Positions 1 through 6,620 are shown, counted from the stretch's first letter. The stretch is DNA of 6,876 nt from Bacteroidota bacterium (GCA_028875955.1 JAGWTX010000132.1:1-6876); one strand, 5' to 3'. Notes: generated by a model from the letters alone, not told the origin. Translations and numbers: made by a program.

Positions 1-303
1 ATTGCCCGTATACTCGACAGCCTGGGGTATAATGTGATCGGCTGGGATCTGGAATGGCATTTCAATCCGCATTCAGCCCGGCCCATCCAGACACCTGAAA
101 AACTGGCGGCACAGGTAGACAGTGCTTTTGCCAAAAACGAGACCCATGTACGTAATCACCTGGTGATCCTGAGTCACGACCGTATGTTCCAGCATCCGGA
201 TGAAGCGGATTCGCTGGAAAAGTTTATCCGCATCCTGAAACGCAACCCGAAATATGTTTTTGAGACGGTGGATCATTATCCGGGACTGAAGAACGGTTTG
301 TAG
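1..303 (+). CDS. Polysaccharide deacetylase (NodB-like), C-terminal fragment
   Basis: The reading frame is open from the first base and ends at TAG 301-303, so this is the last 100 residues of a gene that begins before the window. The fragment has GWDLEW (residues 14-19) and LVILSHD (54-60). These resemble the late motifs of the NodB homology domain, where a Trp-containing motif and an L-x-HD motif supply the active-site wall and the catalytic His. The family removes N- or O-acetyl groups from polysaccharides such as peptidoglycan or chitin-like polymers, usually at the cell envelope. The metal-binding Asp-His-His residues would lie in the missing N-terminal part, so activity and substrate cannot be judged. 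The match is from recognition of Bacteroidota homologues, not from a search. A weak terminator-like stretch follows, suggesting the transcription unit ends here. Confidence 0.8.
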   Translation: MARILDSLGYNVIGWDLEWHFNPHSARPIQTPEKLAAQVDSAFAKNETHVRNHLVILSHDRMFQHPDEADSLEKFIRILKRNPKYVFETVDHYPGLKNGL

Positions 304-351
304 TCCCGTTATTCGCGGGATCTTCGCTTCGCTGCGATTTGTGGTTTTTTT
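304..351 (+). terminator. Possible weak terminator after the deacetylase gene
   Basis: Two small hairpins lie directly after the stop codon: TCCCG 304-308 with CGGGA 316-320 (7-base loop), and TCGC 324-327 with GCGA 334-337 (6-base loop). A run of seven T follows at 345-351. The stems are short and the T run sits 7 bases past the second stem, so this is weaker than a canonical intrinsic terminator. Its position supports the call more than its structure does. Confidence 0.35.
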
Positions 352-373
352 CATGTATGCTACCTCCAAACCC

Positions 374-404
374 AATGCGCCAATAGCTAATGCGCCAATG
401 CGCC
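374..404 (+). repeat. Three close copies of AATGCGCC
   Basis: AATGCGCC occurs at 374-381, 389-396 and 397-404; the first two copies extend to AATGCGCCA. The first and second are separated by AATAGCT, which gives the block a partly palindromic look around AGCT (385-388). Short CCAAT/GCGCC-type iterations between genes are something I recall from Chitinophagaceae genomes, but I cannot verify family membership here. The rest of 304-533 shows no open frame worth calling, only AT-rich sequence including an imperfect dyad AAAAC 472-476 / GTTTT 489-493 upstream of the next promoter. Confidence 0.45.
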
Positions 405-533
405 TTTATTACAAGGGGTAAACCTGTTCCGCTTTTGGCTTTGCCATTTCGATTTTCACTTTTCAACCGGCAAAACGTTAAAAATTTAGTTTTTCCTTAA
501 AGATAAATCCCGGGAAACAGATTCAGGAATTCG

Positions 534-541
534 TATATTTG
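534..541 (+). promoter_or_regulatory. Bacteroidota-type -7 box for the BI-1 gene
   Basis: TATATTTG fits the TAnnTTTG consensus used by the Bacteroidota primary sigma factor. It lies 21 bases upstream of the ATG at 563, giving a 5' leader of roughly 15 bases. I see no good TTTG -33 element at the expected distance, so the call rests on the -7 box and its position in a gap between genes. Confidence 0.5.
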
Positions 542-562
542 TCGTTAATAAATTTTACAATT

Positions 563-1330
563 ATGGCATTATTTAAATCGGGTAATCCCACGCTGACCCA
601 GAAAATGTTTGACAGAAGCATGCGTCTCGAAGCAGATATGCAGGGAACCATGAGTGTGCGTGGAACGATCAATAAATTCGGATTTTTATTACTAATGGTG
701 ATAGCAGGCGCAGCCTATAACTGGCACCTGTTTCAGGAAGGTCAGAACAATATGATGACCACCCTGATGATGGTGGGTATTTTTGGTGGTCTGATTTCTG
801 CCATCGCCATCTCCTTCAAACCCAACTGGGCTTCCTACCTGGCACCCTTGTATGGTTTGCTGGAGGGTTTGTTTATCGGGGGTATCTCTGCGGTACTCAA
901 CCAGGCATTTGCGAAATCTTATCCCGGTCTGATCATGCAGGCTGTTGGATTGACATTCGGTGTAGCAATCTCTATGTTCCTGCTGTATAATTTCCGTGTG
1001 ATCAAAGCCACGGAGAAATTCAAATCAGTGATCATTGCCTCCACCATGGGTATTGCCCTGTTTTATGGCCTGACCCTGCTTTTGAACCTGTTTGGCGTGA
1101 ATATCAGTTTTATGTACGACAGCAGCCTGCTGAGCATCGGAATCAGTGTATTTGTGGTAGCTATCGCAGCCCTGAACCTGATCCTGGATTTTGATCTGAT
1201 CGAACAGGGCGCTGAAAGAGGTGCTCCTAAGTTCATGGAATGGTATGGCGCTTTTGCATTGATGGTGACCCTGGTTTGGCTGTACATGGAAATTCTCCGT
1301 TTACTGAGCAAACTGGCCAACAATAAATAA
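563..1330 (+). CDS. Bax inhibitor-1/YccA family membrane protein
   Basis: This 255-residue protein is almost entirely hydrophobic after a polar N-terminus of about 36 residues. Roughly seven membrane segments are visible, near residues 38-56, 64-84, 92-114, 122-143, 155-177, 188-208 and 225-248. The stretch with LDFDLIEQG (208-216), then GAPKFMEWYGA (220-230) and the last helix, is the typical C-terminal signature of the BI-1-like family. Acidic residues in these helices form the pH-sensitive calcium gate in the bacterial homologue YetJ. The family is linked to calcium leak and, for E. coli YccA, to modulation of the FtsH protease. The role here is not established. ATG 563 is chosen over TTG 539 because TTG 539 lies inside the -7 box and the sequence from MALFKSG matches family starts. 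It appears to be a single-gene unit with its own promoter and terminator. Confidence 0.92.
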   Translation: MALFKSGNPTLTQKMFDRSMRLEADMQGTMSVRGTINKFGFLLLMVIAGAAYNWHLFQEGQNNMMTTLMMVGIFGGLISAIAISFKPNWASYLAPLYGLLEGLFIGGISAVLNQAFAKSYPGLIMQAVGLTFGVAISMFLLYNFRVIKATEKFKSVIIASTMGIALFYGLTLLLNLFGVNISFMYDSSLLSIGISVFVVAIAALNLILDFDLIEQGAERGAPKFMEWYGAFALMVTLVWLYMEILRLLSKLANNK

Positions 1331-1351
1331 TTAGTCAGCAAATCATGAATC

Positions 1352-1384
1352 AGCCATCCCGCTACTAAGCCGGATGGCTTTTTT
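1352..1384 (+). terminator. Intrinsic terminator of the BI-1 gene
   Basis: AGCCATCC (1352-1359) pairs perfectly with GGATGGCT (1372-1379). The loop is 12 bases and can form two further inner pairs, GC 1361-1362 with GC 1369-1370. A run of six T (1379-1384) follows directly. It starts 21 bases after the BI-1 stop codon. This is a canonical Rho-independent terminator reading rightward; there is no T run for the opposite direction. Confidence 0.85.
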
Positions 1385-1420
1385 ATGGGATTGACAGAAT
1401 AAACTAACTTAGTTCAAAAT

Positions 1421-1434
1421 CCTGAGCAATCAGG
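1421..1434 (+). promoter_or_regulatory. GNRA-capped hairpin in the leader of the E1 gene
   Basis: CCTGA-GCAA-TCAGG forms a perfect 5-bp stem closed by a GCAA tetraloop of the stable GNRA class. It lies between the BI-1 terminator and the E1 gene, 125 bases before ATG 1559. A second small stem, GCCC 1461-1464 / GGGC 1468-1471, lies downstream. Whether this region is transcribed is unknown. I do not recognise a known riboswitch. Confidence 0.3.
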
Positions 1435-1516
1435 CATGGCTTGTTTTTCCAATGCGTATTGCCCGTTGGGCGTATCCTTGAAAATGCATCCAATCGTTTT
1501 TGTAAAATCACCCACG

Positions 1517-1545
1517 ACTGATGACAACTTTAAGGTTGTCGCAGT
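1517..1545 (+). promoter_or_regulatory. Long dyad just upstream of the E1 gene (operator or leader hairpin)
   Basis: GACAAC (1523-1528) pairs with GTTGTC (1535-1540) around a 6-base centre. Outside it, ACTG (1517-1520) pairs with CAGT (1542-1545), leaving a small internal loop (AT versus G). That makes ten pairs in all, ending 13 bases before ATG 1559. TAATTTTC (1546-1553), one base off the TAnnTTTG -7 consensus, abuts its right edge. If that box is used, the dyad lies between the -33 and -7 positions and would be a natural operator for a dimeric regulator. If transcription begins farther upstream, it would be an RNA hairpin near the start codon. I cannot decide between these from sequence. 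Confidence 0.45.
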
Positions 1546-1558
1546 TAATTTTCATCCC

Positions 1559-3541
1559 ATGCAATACAACCGACAACCTTTTTCCGATGAAGAGCTGATC
1601 CGGGTTTACCGGAGCCTGTTGCTGCCCAGAATGATCGAGGAGAAAATGCTGGTATTATTGAGACAGGGTAAGATCAGCAAGTGGTTCAGCGGTATCGGCC
1701 AGGAAGCCATATCCGTGGGTGCCACCCTTGCCCTGCAACCCGACGAATGGATCATGCCCCTCCACCGTAATCTGGGTGTGTTTACTTCCAGGAAGATGCC
1801 GCTTCACAAACTTTACCAGCAATGGCAGGGTTTCCGGGAAGGGTATAGCAAAGGCCGGGAAAGAAGTTTTCATTTTGGCAGCCGGGAACATTTTATCTGT
1901 GGGATGATCTCACACCTGGGTCCACAATTGGCCATAGCCGATGGCGTGGCTTTGGCCCATACACTCAAACAGGAAAACAAGGTTTCCCTTGCATTCAGTG
2001 GCGACGGTGGAACCAGTGAAGGCGATTTTCATGAAGCCCTGAATGTGGCTGCCGTTTGGGATTTGCCGGTGATTTTTGTGATTGAAAATAACGGATACGG
2101 TCTTAGTACCCCCGTGAACGAACAATACCGTTGCAAAAACCTGGTGGATAAAGCCATAGGGTATGGGATGGAAGCCGTGCAGATCGATGGCAATAATATC
2201 CTGACCGTGCTTGAAACCATCCGGGGGGTAAGGGAATATTGTCTGGCCAATAAAAAACCTTATCTGATCGAATGCATGACATTTCGCATGCGCGGTCATG
2301 AAGAAGCCAGCGGCACCAAATATGTGCCAAAGGAACTTTTTGAAGAATGGGGAAGAAAAGACCCGATCAAAAATTATGAACAGTTCCTGACGGCAGCATC
2401 GGTGCTTACGGAAATGCAGATCGCGGAAATCAGGAACGAATTCAGGGAATACATTGAGTCAGAACTTGCCCTCGCTGAGCCAGCCGGTACCATCGTTCCG
2501 GATACGGATCAGGAGACCGGTGATGTATATGCCCCCGGTGACACGGAAATTTCTGAAATGACCGTTCCATCCGGAACCAGAGAAATCCGTTTGGTGGATG
2601 CGATTCAGGAAGGTTTGCGGCAAAGTATGGAAACCGATCCGACACTGGTTTTGATGGGTCAGGATATCGCAGCGTATGGGGGTGCTTTTAAAGTAACCGA
2701 GGGCTTTGCAGAAAAATTTGGTACCGCACGTGTACGAAATACCCCACTTTGTGAGAGTGCGGTTCTGGGTGCATCACTGGGTTTGAGTCTCGAAGGAATT
2801 CCTTCAGTGGTGGAAATGCAGTTTGCAGATTTTGTATCGGTGGGGTTTAACCAGATTGTCAATAACCTGGCTAAGATCCATTACCGTTGGGGTCAATCTG
2901 CAAGGGTGGTTATCCGGATGCCAACAGGAGCCGGAGTGGGGGCAGGCCCCTTTCATTCACAGAGTAATGAAGCCTGGTTTACCCATGTACCGGGATTAAA
3001 AGTGGTATATCCATCCTCCCCTTTTGAAGCAAAGGGATTACTGATGGCGGCCATCCAAGATCCCAACCCGGTCTTGTTTTTTGAACACAAAGCCTTGTAC
3101 CGGAGTATAACGGGTCCGGTACCCGAACAGCCCTATTCCTTACCCATTGGGAAAGCCCGGCTGGTAAACGAAGGAACGGATCTGACATTGATCACTTATG
3201 GTGCAGGGGTTCACTGGGCCATGCAATACCAGACAGATCACCCGGATACTTCCCTGCATATCCTGGATCTGCGCACACTGCTTCCCTTAGACTATGCTGC
3301 GATCAGGGATGCGGTAACAAAAACCGGCAAAGTGCTGATCCTGCATGAAGACACCCTCACCGGTGGTATCGGTGGTGAGGTCAGTGCCTGGATCAGCGAA
3401 CATTGTTTCGAACAACTCGATGCACCGGTCATGCGTTGTGCTTCCCTGGATACACCCATTCCCTTTCATACAGAACTGGAGAAAAATTTCCTGGCAAAGA
3501 GCCGGCTGGCTGATTACATAGAAAAGCTTTTACAATACTGA
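1559..3541 (+). CDS. Fused E1 alpha/beta 2-oxo acid dehydrogenase, branched-chain type
   Basis: This 660-residue protein joins both E1 subunits of a thiamine diphosphate-dependent 2-oxo acid dehydrogenase complex. The alpha part (about 10-305) has the cofactor motif GDG (148-150) to NN (177-178) and RGH (245-247), matching the active-site His of E1 alpha. An acidic Pro-rich linker (about 305-340) leads into the beta part (341-660). That part has CES with Glu399 as the likely TPP-activating Glu, PFHSQS with His466, and a transketolase-type C-terminal domain (about 530-650). The enzyme decarboxylates a 2-oxo acid and passes the acyl group to the lipoyl group of E2. Fused E1 proteins of this size in Bacteroidota are usually annotated as branched-chain (2-oxoisovalerate) E1; substrate choice is inference. 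The frame is open back to ATG 1436, but those 41 residues resemble no E1 sequence and would include the dyad at 1517-1545, so ATG 1559 is preferred. No E2 or E3 gene is in the window. Confidence 0.9.
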   Translation: MQYNRQPFSDEELIRVYRSLLLPRMIEEKMLVLLRQGKISKWFSGIGQEAISVGATLALQPDEWIMPLHRNLGVFTSRKMPLHKLYQQWQGFREGYSKGRERSFHFGSREHFICGMISHLGPQLAIADGVALAHTLKQENKVSLAFSGDGGTSEGDFHEALNVAAVWDLPVIFVIENNGYGLSTPVNEQYRCKNLVDKAIGYGMEAVQIDGNNILTVLETIRGVREYCLANKKPYLIECMTFRMRGHEEASGTKYVPKELFEEWGRKDPIKNYEQFLTAASVLTEMQIAEIRNEFREYIESELALAEPAGTIVPDTDQETGDVYAPGDTEISEMTVPSGTREIRLVDAIQEGLRQSMETDPTLVLMGQDIAAYGGAFKVTEGFAEKFGTARVRNTPLCESAVLGASLGLSLEGIPSVVEMQFADFVSVGFNQIVNNLAKIHYRWGQSARVVIRMPTGAGVGAGPFHSQSNEAWFTHVPGLKVVYPSSPFEAKGLLMAAIQDPNPVLFFEHKALYRSITGPVPEQPYSLPIGKARLVNEGTDLTLITYGAGVHWAMQYQTDHPDTSLHILDLRTLLPLDYAAIRDAVTKTGKVLILHEDTLTGGIGGEVSAWISEHCFEQLDAPVMRCASLDTPIPFHTELEKNFLAKSRLADYIEKLLQY

Positions 3542-3647
3542 GATCTTTTCCAGCGGAGGATGTTTCACTGAAACGATTCATTTGATTGCTGGCATACCGG
3601 TTCCTGTCAATGGATTTTTATTACCTTAAATGCTCAATCCTACCAAG

Positions 3648-5204
3648 ATGCAGATAAAAAAATTTGGTAAAAATGTAGTATGGCTGATCCTGTTTTTTGT
3701 TTCAGGAAATGCAATCGCGCAAAACAAAAATCCGAATGCATCTTACCAGGCCCCTGTTTTTGCGGCAAGCGATCGATTACAGCGATTGGAACCCCTGTTT
3801 CCACTGGTCAAAAAAATGTACCAGGAATATGCCGAAAAAAATCATTTCCCGGGTTATGCTTTTGGGATCATGCTGGATGGACAGCTGGTGTATTCAGGCA
3901 GCGGGGGCTACAGTGACATTGCCTCCAAGACAGCCGCTTCCACAAAAACCTTTTTCCGGATTGCCTCCATGAGCAAAAGTTTTACGGCAATGTCCATCCT
4001 GAAATTAAGGGACGAAGGCAAGCTCAGACTCGATGATCCGGTGTACCGGTATATACCCGAAATGAAGGGACAACAACTCACGACAGATGCCCCGGATATT
4101 ACCATCCGTAACCTGCTGTCCCATTCTGCGGGTTTCCCGGAAGACAATCCCTGGGGTGACCGGCAACTGGAAAAAACCGACGCTGATCTGATTGCCATGA
4201 TCAAAAAAGGGATCAGTTTCTCCAATGATCCCGGTCTGCAATATGAATACAGCAATATGGCTTTTGCGATGCTGGGCCATATCATCCAAAAAGTTTCCGG
4301 CATTCCCTATAGCGAATACATCCGGCAAAATATCTGGAAACCGCTGGGGATGAAACAGGCCACCTGGGAATACACAGAAGTCCCACCTGCCTTTCTCGCC
4401 AGGGGTTATCGATGGATAGATGATCATTGGCGCGAAGAAGCTCTGCTGCACGACGGCATCTATGGCGCCATGGGAGGGATGATAACATCCATTGAATCCT
4501 TTAGCAAATATGTGGCATTGCACCAGCTTGCCTGGCCTCCGAGAAATGAACCGGAATCCGGACCGCTAAAAAGAAGTTCGCTTCGTGAAATGCAGCAACC
4601 CTGGCGATTCGGATCGCTGAATGCCAATTTCCGGTATGCTTCCGGCAGAGCCTGTCCGATGGCCGCAGCCTATGCATACGGGCTTCGCTGGACCGATGAT
4701 TGTGAGGGTCGCATCACTGTGGGACATACAGGTGGTTTACCCGGGTTTGGCAGTAACTGGGCCATCCTGCCCGATTATGGGATCGGTGTGATGTTTTTTG
4801 CAAATGTTACCTATGCGCCTACATCTGCAGCCAATACAGCGGTACTGGATACTTTGGTAAGAATGGCAGCGCTGAGACCCAGGAAGATCATTCCATCCCA
4901 GATACTTACACAAAGAAGGGATGAACTGGTAAAATTATTACCCGATTTTTCGCAGGTTGAAAAGAGTGGGATCTTTGCGGTAAATTTTTTCTCTGATTAT
5001 TTTACAGAGAACCTCGTCCGCGATGCGAAAGCCGCTTTTGCAAAAGCCGGGAAAATTTTGTCTGTTGGTGAAGTGATCCCGGAAAATCAGTTACGCGGTT
5101 ATTTCCTGTTAAACGGGGAAAAGGGTAAGATCCGGGTATCTTTTACACTGACTCCGGAAAACCCAGCGCTGATCCAGGAATATCATTTACAATTTATTGA
5201 ATAA
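3648..5204 (+). CDS. Exported class C beta-lactamase-like serine hydrolase
   Basis: The 518-residue protein begins with a clear Sec signal peptide: basic MQIKKFGK, a hydrophobic core (about 9-19) and a probable cut after AIAQ (22-25). The beta-lactamase/DD-peptidase-like domain (about 40-405) has the SxxK motif SMSK (Ser107 nucleophile, Lys110), the YSN motif (201-203) and HTGG (360-363) in place of KTG. This set is typical of the broad beta-lactamase-related family (esterases, D-amino acid peptidases, penicillin-binding-like proteins), so true beta-lactam hydrolysis is not implied. A C-terminal region of about 100 residues (410-518) is an added domain I cannot name with confidence. ATG 3648 is preferred over in-frame ATG 3630 because it starts directly at the signal peptide. 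A -7-like sequence TACCTTAA (3622-3629) lies just before. The gap 3542-3647 otherwise holds only a small GTTTC/GAAAC hairpin (3562-3574) without a T run. Confidence 0.88.
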   Translation: MQIKKFGKNVVWLILFFVSGNAIAQNKNPNASYQAPVFAASDRLQRLEPLFPLVKKMYQEYAEKNHFPGYAFGIMLDGQLVYSGSGGYSDIASKTAASTKTFFRIASMSKSFTAMSILKLRDEGKLRLDDPVYRYIPEMKGQQLTTDAPDITIRNLLSHSAGFPEDNPWGDRQLEKTDADLIAMIKKGISFSNDPGLQYEYSNMAFAMLGHIIQKVSGIPYSEYIRQNIWKPLGMKQATWEYTEVPPAFLARGYRWIDDHWREEALLHDGIYGAMGGMITSIESFSKYVALHQLAWPPRNEPESGPLKRSSLREMQQPWRFGSLNANFRYASGRACPMAAAYAYGLRWTDDCEGRITVGHTGGLPGFGSNWAILPDYGIGVMFFANVTYAPTSAANTAVLDTLVRMAALRPRKIIPSQILTQRRDELVKLLPDFSQVEKSGIFAVNFFSDYFTENLVRDAKAAFAKAGKILSVGEVIPENQLRGYFLLNGEKGKIRVSFTLTPENPALIQEYHLQFIE

Positions 5205-5221
5205 CTGTTCCGGCTGATACG

Positions 5222-5809
5222 ATGGCATTGACGAAAAAGATATACATAAAGAATATGGTTTGTCAGCGATGCGTGCTGGCAGTCAGGAAGATCCTGGAAG
5301 AGCTGAAGCTTCCGCCTGTATATATTCATTTGGGTGAAGTGTTACTGGCAAAATCGCCCACAGGTAAACAGCAATCAGAACTGGAGAAAGAATTGGCAAA
5401 GATCGGTTTTGAATTACTGGATGATACCAGGCAACAGGAGATCGAAAAAATCAAGACACTTGTGATCAGGCACATCCATTACCAGGAGGATCCCAACTTT
5501 TCTTTTCCCTCTCTCCTGGCAAAAGAACTGAACCGGGAATATTCCACGATCAGCAAACTGTTTTCAGAAACCGAAGGGATCACCATCGAGCAATTTGTGA
5601 TCAGGCAGAAAATAGAAAAGGTAAAGGAATTACTGGCCTACCGCGAAATGAACCTGAATGAGATTTCTTTTGAACTCGGTTATAGCAGCGCTGCCCATCT
5701 TTCAGCACAGTTTAAAAAGGTAACCGGTCTCACGCCTTCTCAATTCAAAAAACAGGCATTTCCACTTAGAAAACCCCTGGATGCAGTTGCGGGAACCAAC
5801 AGGATATAA
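5222..5809 (+). CDS. AraC-family regulator with N-terminal HMA-like domain
   Basis: This 195-residue protein has two parts. Residues 3-68 look like a heavy-metal-associated fold, with MVCQRC (12-17) in the place of the usual MxCxxC metal loop, so Cys14 and Cys17 are candidate metal ligands. Residues about 78-178 are an AraC/XylS DNA-binding domain with two helix-turn-helix units. The first is near 96-118. The second, near 145-168, carries the signature ISFELGYSS, then FKKVTG and TPSQF (171-175). There is no sugar-binding cupin domain, so the HMA-like part is the likely sensor. It starts 17 bases after the serine hydrolase stop, so read-through from that gene is possible. It lies just upstream of an HMA protein gene with its own -7 box, the likely target. 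Response to copper or another soft metal is inference; it could also sense thiol or redox state. Confidence 0.88.
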   Translation: MALTKKIYIKNMVCQRCVLAVRKILEELKLPPVYIHLGEVLLAKSPTGKQQSELEKELAKIGFELLDDTRQQEIEKIKTLVIRHIHYQEDPNFSFPSLLAKELNREYSTISKLFSETEGITIEQFVIRQKIEKVKELLAYREMNLNEISFELGYSSAAHLSAQFKKVTGLTPSQFKKQAFPLRKPLDAVAGTNRI

Positions 5810-5852
5810 ATCTTACCCATCATTCTGTAAGGAGTATGCTTCCGCTCACTGG

Positions 5853-5860
5853 TAACTTTG
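5853..5860 (+). promoter_or_regulatory. Consensus -7 box for the HMA/MauE-like pair
   Basis: TAACTTTG is an exact match to the Bacteroidota TAnnTTTG element. It ends 16 bases before the ATG at 5877, so the leader would be about 10 bases. A convincing TTTG -33 element is absent at the usual spacing, which is common for promoters that need an activator. The upstream stretch (about 5815-5850) is the natural place for the adjacent AraC-type protein to bind. I found only a 3-bp dyad there (GGA 5831-5833 / TCC 5841-5843), too weak to call an operator. Confidence 0.6.
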
Positions 5861-5876
5861 TGTCAAAATAAATCAT

Positions 5877-6101
5877 ATGACACATACTTATTTAGTTAGC
5901 GGCATGACCTGTGGGGGTTGTGAAAAAACCGTAAAAGCCCTGTTGGGTGCAGTTCCGGGAGTGCTTGAAGTCTCTGTTGAAAGAAGTACCGGGGAAGTCA
6001 GCATAACCATGCAGGAACACATTCCCACTCAACAATTGAAGGATGCTTTGAAAGACTATCCGCAATACCCATTGTCTGAAAAAACCGCTTTTACGCATTA
6101 G
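5877..6101 (+). CDS. Small heavy-metal-associated (HMA) domain protein
   Basis: This 74-residue protein is a single ferredoxin-like HMA domain. GMTCGGC (residues 9-15) is the classic metal-binding loop, with Cys12 and Cys15 as ligands for Cu(I) or a similar soft metal. The following helix (CEKTVKALLGAVPGV), strand EVSVE and then EVSITM fit the beta-alpha-beta-beta pattern of CopZ/Atx1-type chaperones. The length is normal for a free-standing chaperone, and no signal peptide is seen, so it should be cytoplasmic. It has its own -7 box and directly precedes the MauE-like membrane protein in the same frame. No P-type ATPase is in the window, so its partner may be the downstream membrane protein or something encoded elsewhere. 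The chaperone role is family knowledge; the identity of the metal is inference. Confidence 0.92.
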   Translation: MTHTYLVSGMTCGGCEKTVKALLGAVPGVLEVSVERSTGEVSITMQEHIPTQQLKDALKDYPQYPLSEKTAFTH

Positions 6102-6620
6102 CTGACAACAGAAACAGAAATAACCGATGAAAAAAAATCCTGGCTGAAAACCTATCGGCCCTTGTTATTGGTACTGGGTTATGTAACCGGCATGGCCATA
6201 CTGGGTGGTTTGCATGCGGATGAATGGAGTTGGCAGGACAGTCTCCGGTATTTTATGGCAGGGTTTTTTCTGGCATTTTCCTTTTTTAAAATGCTGGATC
6301 TGCAGGGTTTTGCAGACAGTTACCGGATGTATGATATCCTTGCCAAAAAAACAGCAGTATGGGCCTATCTCTATCCCTTTGTAGAATTAGGATTGGGCAT
6401 TGCCTTTCTAATAAATCTGTCGCCTGTTATAACCAATCTGGTAACACTGGTTGTGATGTTGGTGAGCATCATAGGCGTGATTCAGAGTGTACTTAACAAG
6501 AAAGCCATTAAGTGCGCCTGTCTGGGAGCTGTGTTCAATTTGCCCATGAGTACTGTTACCATACTAGAAGACGGTTGGATGATCCTGATGAGCGCTGTGA
6601 TGTTGTGGATGGGGGTTTAA
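6102..6620 (+). CDS. MauE/DoxX-like membrane protein with CxC motif; start uncertain
   Basis: The frame encodes a small membrane protein with about five hydrophobic segments: near residues 20-36, 48-64, 86-104, 107-130 and 150-170, counting from 6102. A KCAC motif (Cys138, Cys140) precedes LGAVFNLPMSTVTI. This pattern matches the MauE/DoxX redox-associated family that often sits beside HMA proteins in Bacteroidota. A role in thiol or metal handling with the HMA protein is inference. The start is odd. Peptide KKSWLKTYRP (residues 11-20) looks like the family's genuine basic N-terminus, yet no in-frame ATG precedes it. Options are CTG 6102, abutting the HMA stop codon (used here, 172 residues); TTG 6162 (152 residues, but losing that basic lead); or ATG 6127, one base out of frame across an A8 tract (6130-6137). 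The gene could therefore carry an indel error, be frame-variable, or use a rare start. Confidence 0.75.
   Translation: MTTETEITDEKKSWLKTYRPLLLVLGYVTGMAILGGLHADEWSWQDSLRYFMAGFFLAFSFFKMLDLQGFADSYRMYDILAKKTAVWAYLYPFVELGLGIAFLINLSPVITNLVTLVVMLVSIIGVIQSVLNKKAIKCACLGAVFNLPMSTVTILEDGWMILMSAVMLWMGV

Noticed and set aside
1421..1434. Relation between the CCTGA/TCAGG stem here and the same stem in the repeat at 6695-6714
   Set aside because: Only five pairs are shared, with different loops and surroundings, and the repeat's second copy has changed the stem to CCCGA/TCGGG, so chance is the simpler explanation.
1436..1558. N-terminal extension of the E1 protein from ATG 1436
   Set aside because: The 41 extra residues have no likeness to E1 proteins, and the stretch contains a 10-pair dyad and other stems. 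ATG 1559 opens directly into sequence typical of the family.
1385..1558. TPP riboswitch ahead of the TPP-dependent E1 gene
   Set aside because: The conserved THI-box segments (CTGAGA and its partner blocks) are absent.
1910..2299. 129-residue minus-strand open frame within the E1 gene
   Set aside because: It is antisense to the conserved TPP-binding region of E1 and has no family features of its own.
3630..3647. Start of the serine hydrolase at ATG 3630
   Set aside because: A -7-like box ends right before this ATG, leaving no room for a transcript start upstream, and ATG 3648 gives a cleaner signal peptide.
4005..4523. 172-residue open frame on the minus strand
   Set aside because: It lies wholly inside the serine hydrolase gene, whose motifs on the + strand are intact, and the antisense peptide shows no recognisable domain.
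5831..5843. Operator for the AraC-type regulator upstream of the HMA gene
   Set aside because: Only a 3-bp inverted match could be found, which is expected by chance.
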